Assembly (NCBI GenBank): GCA_009599575.1
Contig: VWND01000067.1
Location: 124,001-188,000, forward strand
Length of the DNA stretch: 64,000 nt
Reading direction: 5' to 3'
From: Blumeriella jaapii
Lineage: Eukaryota > Ascomycota > Leotiomycetes > Helotiales > Drepanopezizaceae
The position numbers and the translations under genes were made by a program. The notes beneath the pieces are model-generated. The model had not been told where the DNA came from. It saw only the letters and a list, made by a program, of their open reading frames with translations, and made no database searches. Below are positions 60,028 through 64,000 of the stretch, piece after piece (within the stretch, counting starts at the first letter, position 1; every line of letters begins with the position of its first letter).

Positions 60028-60294
60028 TGTAAAAGTAGGTAGGAAAACCAGACTGATACGGCCATATATCGATGAGTAAAATAATCTAGGGAATCCCTAG
60101 AAAAAACTGAAAAAAGGAAAAGAAAAATAAATGAAAGTATGAATTAAACTGCGTGCTTATAGTATTATCTAAAGAAATGTTTTGCTTTTATATTTATTAA
60201 AAATAGTCAGTGGCAAAAGGTTTCGGAGAAGTTTATGCCTCGATTATAGCTAAAACTACTAACTTTTATTAATACAAAATATTACCGTTTTATA
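60028..60294 (-). repeat. 3' LTR of element F3
   Basis: 267 bp. The outer end reads TGTAAAAGTAGGTAGG, the unmutated form of the family's terminus, and proves that the TATAAAA starts of F1 and F2 are RIP-changed TGTAAAA. The inner end GTTTTATA is mutated. TCCTGTTTT beyond it is the PPT region in reverse. Confidence 0.92.
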
Positions 60295-60399
60295 TCCTGT
60301 TTTAAATAATATACGTAATCGTTTTTGATTACGATCAAAAAAAAACATAATTTTAATAAATGCAATTTAGTTTATTTTATATAATTTAAAAATCAATTA

Positions 60400-63300
60400 A
60401 TTAAAAACCGAACTTTTTAGTTTTATATTCCTTTGGTTTTTTAACCCGTTTTTAATCTTTTTGCTGTTGGCTTTTATGAAAGAATAGCGTTTCGCTTGTC
60501 GTTCGAATTATTTTGTTTATTTTGCTTTTTTAAAAAATAATTCGATAAAATATCAGTCGAAATATCGTTTAGATTTACGAACGTTCTGATAGCTTTTTCG
60601 TCGATAATATTATTAAATATCGCCGCTACGAATGCTTTTTACGATTTTTCTGCGTAAATAATAGATTTTAATTTTTAAACGTGGTTTTACGCTTTGCAAA
60701 AAGCGCTGAAAAGTTTTGTATTGAAATCGTAAAAGTAATCGATTAATTCGTCGTAATTAAAACCGATTAACGCTTTTGCTTCGCGTAAAACTGATAAGTC
60801 GGATTACGATTGTTTATCGACGAATGCTTTTAAAAAGGCTTTAAAACTTATAAAAAAGATTATTTCACGAAATAATTCGAAAATAGTCGTTTGCAATCGA
60901 AACCACCGAAAATATAATAATTGCTTTCGCCGTAATACAAACAATATCAAATTATTTATCGGATTATCGTTTTCGAAATAATTTTTATATTTTTGCGCCG
61001 TATAATTATTCGAATAAATTAATATCGCGCCGTCGGTTTTTTAGGTTTTGAATCTGACGAAAATCTTTTGCTTAATCGAAAAGCTAACAAAAGTTATTTT
61101 ATTTTTTATTTCGTAGCTTTCGGTTTCGTAATCCGATAAAATAGCTAAGGCTATTATTTTAAACGCGCTGAAATACGAAAAAGCTGGGCCTTTTTAAATA
61201 GTTTTCGTCAGCTTGGCGTCGTGGTATAATTGTAAATAAGCTTCGATTATTTCCGAGCTGTATACGAAAGCAGGCAGAACGTAATAATCGAAAATGGCGT
61301 CGGTAAAGTTTTCGATTTTTTTTTTTTTTTAAAAATCGGCGATATCGAACTTTGTAATTATAATACGGTCGGAACCAACGAAACCTAAAACGATTAAAAC
61401 GTTAAAATATGCTACGAGGCGGCAGTTTCCGAAGTTCCGAATAATTAAAACAGCGAGATAAAAGCCGGGGTGTATTTTGAAAGCTTATTAAATAAGATTA
61501 TAAAATATATTAGCAAAAAAAGCTATAAGCGCTTTTTAGGTTTTGATTAATCGGAAATAATACTTGTATATAATTACTTTTTTTTTTATAAAATGCAGCA
61601 ATAGCTTGTTTTCTCCGTTATAAAATTTTACGTAATTAACGAATTCGCAATTTAATTTAAATAGATTTTAAAACACATTTTCGATCGAAAAGCTAAAAAA
61701 GTCGGCTTTTAAAAATATTCGTTGCTTCCACTTTTTTACGTTTTAGTCGAGCTTTGTAATCGCGCTGAAAACTTTAAAATCGGTTTTGAAATTTACATAG
61801 CCCAAATAAGCTTTAATACGCGTTTAAATAGTTTTCGCAGTTTTTCGTCGGAATATAAATTGGTTATTAAAATTAATTTCGAATACGTTGTAATCCGAAT
61901 TTTTAATAATAGCGAAGCGATTAGCGAGGCCGATAACGTCGATTTTTTTTATAATTAAATCGTAATACGCCGCGTAATAACGTACGTAAAAATAGCAGAA
62001 TTTGCCGTTTTTTTTGGCGTTAACGTTATTCGTAAAAACAAAATTAAAAAATCGGAGTTTTTTTTAGCGAAAAAAAACTTAAGTAAAAACGGATTATCGT
62101 TTTCGAAAGTTTTTTTTATTTATTTCGGCGTATTATATTTGCAATTTTCCGAAAAAAAAACTTAATTTAATTTTCGTTCGAAGCAAAAAAAAAAAAAAAA
62201 AACTGACGGATTTATTTAATTTTTATAAAAAAATATCGAAATAAAACTTTTAAATCGTTTCGTCGTCGAAAGCGAAAGTTTTAAGCAAAATAATTTAATT
62301 TTATATTTTTTATATAATTTTTTTCGCGATAATTTCGATATTTTTTTTTAAGCTTTTTCGATCGAATCGTATAATAATCGAAATTTTAAATGTTTTTATT
62401 AAAATTTAAAATATTAGCGATAATAATACGACGTTTTTAAACGCAGCAAGCGTTTTTAATATTTGCGTATTTAATTTCGAAAAGTTAAATTCAAAATCGT
62501 TTGAGTTTTTTTTTTTCGAAATACCGGCGTTTTTTAAATTTAATTTCGTAAAATCGTCGCGTTTTTTATTAATTAGCTTAAAAATTATAATTCGGCGTCG
62601 ATTTCCGGTTGTTTTTATTCGCGATGCTTTTTTTGTTAGTAATGCGAATAATTTTCTTTTTCGAATAAAAAAGATTTCGGAAATATCGGCGCGCTTTTTT
62701 ACGTTTTTTATTTTTATTTTTTCCGAAATCGTTTTTATAAATATAATAAGTTTTTTGTATTCGAATAAACGGTTATTTGCTATTACGTTTTTAATTTCGT
62801 TTTCGGATTCGTTTTCGATAATTAAAAATAAAAGTCGCCGAATTGTTTTAGCTATTTTAAAAATATTAATTGCCACCGCGTATATTTTTTCGAATTAAAC
62901 GAAAATAATATTAGCTTTTTCGTTTTTTTCGTCGTTGTAAATTTAAAATATTAAAATAGCGTCGTTTTTTTTTTTTCGGTATAAAAATGTCGTATTTGGC
63001 GACGTTTAGTCTTTTGCTTTAAAAAAAAATTAAATTTAGGGTTTCGCAGCCGATTAAAAATTTTTTTAGCAATTATATAACGTCGTCGATTAATTTGCAA
63101 ATAACTGTAAAAAAGCCTATAAATCTGCGGGCCTTTAAATTATTAGCTTTTAAAACTCGCGCTTTGAAAATATAAGCGTTCAGTATTTAAATTTTTTTTT
63201 TAATAAAAGTAATAGTTTCGAAAAAGCGAACGAAATGCCGAAATGGAATAATACCGATAATTTTACTAAAAACGTATTTTAAATATTTTTTTTTCGTTAA

Positions 63301-63540
63301 TTTGGCAAAAAACGCAATATTCGGTTTATTATTTTTTTTTTATTATTTCGAACTTTTTTTACTTCGGCGAAAGCTTTTAAAGCGTTATTATAATTCAGCA
63401 GAAATTTATCGTAATTAAAGCTTTTGCGAACGAATTTAGCTTTAACGAAGTTTTCGTAATCGAATAAAAATTCGTTAACGTTTTTAATTATTATATCGAA
63501 TTGTTTTATAAATATTTTTACAAAAGCTGTTTATTAATTT
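60400..63540 (-). pseudogene. F-family 3' accessory coding region (copy F3), function unknown
   Basis: Minus strand, collinear with 50301-53430. The best open piece is 62406-62876, 156 codons, starting MAINIFKIAKTIRRLLFLII and rich in Ile, Lys and Asn. It matches F1's 99-codon piece and extends past the point where F1 is frameshifted. Further readable segments lie toward 60500-60900 (LIGFNYDELIDYFYDFNTKL, then IIDEKAIRTFVNLN). The plus-strand frame 61722-61958 is antisense shadow. No recognisable family. Confidence 0.55.
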
Positions 63541-64000
63541 AAAATAACGGTATTATATGTTTATTTAAATTCGAAAAAATTACGTATAATAATTCCGTTT
63601 TAAAATAAATTAAAAATAAATTTGCTAGATTTGGCAACGTTTTGCTTAAAAAACGATATAATATCGATAGGTTTATTAATCAAAAAAATATATTATATTT
63701 ATTAAAAAATAATTAAAAAAAAGTACGAGAATTATAAAATATTTGTATTTAAAAATCACGGAAATTCGCATGCTGTTTTTCCAATAAATTATAACTATTC
63801 AGATAGGCATTCGTTTAAAACAGCGAAAAAAGTAAACAGTGCAAAAAATAGCAAATAATAAAATATATAAAAAATAGTTTTTGTAAAATATGCGAATAAT
63901 ATAAATGTATTAAATATGCGGTTTAAATATATATAAAGCTTTTGTTCTGATAAACAAAAATATAATTAAACAAAAAAAAATATAATAAATATCTTAAGCA
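63541..64000 (-). other. AT-rich spacer of element F3
   Basis: It matches 49830-50300 of F1 in reverse. No frame is conserved. The integrase of F3 would begin beyond the window. Confidence 0.6.

Larger units (their letters stand above)
60028..64000 (-). mobile_element. Element F3: 3' part of a third F-family copy, inverted, nested in F2
   Basis: It has a 3' LTR at 60028-60294 on the minus strand, followed by the accessory region and spacer in reverse, collinear with 53543-49830 of F1. It runs off the window end. With F2 it places F-family sequence in opposite orientations side by side. Confidence 0.9.

Noticed and set aside
1..64000. Alternative genetic code with TAA/TAG read as Gln (ciliate-like)
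   Set aside because: Reading stops as Gln joins many frames, but stops also fall at conserved Trp positions, Pro codons have become Leu/Ser/Phe, and catalytic Asp are changed to Asn. All are C-to-T or G-to-A effects, so mutation explains the pattern better.
1..64000. Mitochondrial or other organellar DNA because of high A+T
   Set aside because: The content is nested nuclear LTR retrotransposons with TSDs and chromodomains. No organellar genes, rRNA or tRNA are seen.

Overview
The window is a 64-kb block made almost entirely of transposable elements, very probably from a filamentous ascomycete (Pezizomycotina). I found no intact host gene, tRNA, rRNA or CRISPR array. The LTR retrotransposons are Ty1/copia and Ty3/gypsy types typical of that group. 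They carry the marks of repeat-induced point mutation (RIP): CpA and TpG are strongly depleted, TpA is in excess, CpG is kept, and the pol frames are broken where Gln (CAA/CAG) and Trp (TGG) codons have become TAA/TAG. Only short ORF fragments remain. The best explanation is an AT-rich, gene-free, RIP-inactivated heterochromatic block (centromeric, subtelomeric or AT-isochore).

Layout. (1) 1-541 is RIP-mutated sequence of unknown origin, the insertion site of element A. (2) 542-8757 is element A, a full-length copia element on the minus strand with 302-bp LTRs and TSD ATTTA. (3) 8897-30634 is element B, a copia element on the plus strand. Its 5' LTR is split by element C (9044-23134, chromodomain gypsy, TSD GTTTT). 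C contains a poly-A-tailed SINE-like insert in its 5' LTR (9260-9513) and element D1 (12069-18538, chromodomain gypsy, TSD GGCGC) in its RT. B has lost its 3' end. (4) From 30687 runs D2, a second D-family copy. Its integrase is split by F1 (35336-53811, a very large gypsy element), and it is hit again at 54115 by E, a third copy of the copia family. F1 carries element G (35398-41398, chromodomain gypsy, TSD CATAG) in its 5' LTR and an almost unmutated 896-bp TRIM (45647-46542, TSD TTTAC) in its pol linker. (5) E (from 54115, minus strand) is split at 56883 by F2, and F2 is split at 60028 by F3, which is inverted and runs off the window. Most junctions were placed by target-site duplications and by comparison with the sister copy.

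Relative age by nesting: B is older than C, and C is older than D1 and the SINE. D2 is older than F1 and E. F1 is older than G and the TRIM. E is older than F2, and F2 is older than F3. The SINE and TRIM lack RIP mutations and sit in heavily mutated hosts, so they arrived after RIP of those hosts or escaped it.

Points of most interest. The copia family carries a long antisense ORF with a Cys cluster between RNase H and the 3' LTR, seen in all three copies. The F family carries about 3 kb of unrecognised sense coding sequence between integrase and the 3' LTR, seen in two copies. The un-RIPed TRIM has PPT, LTRs and TSD. The outer edges of the elements are consistently less RIP-mutated than their inner LTR edges. 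The copia primer-binding site matches the anticodon arm of initiator tRNA-Met (half-tRNA priming).
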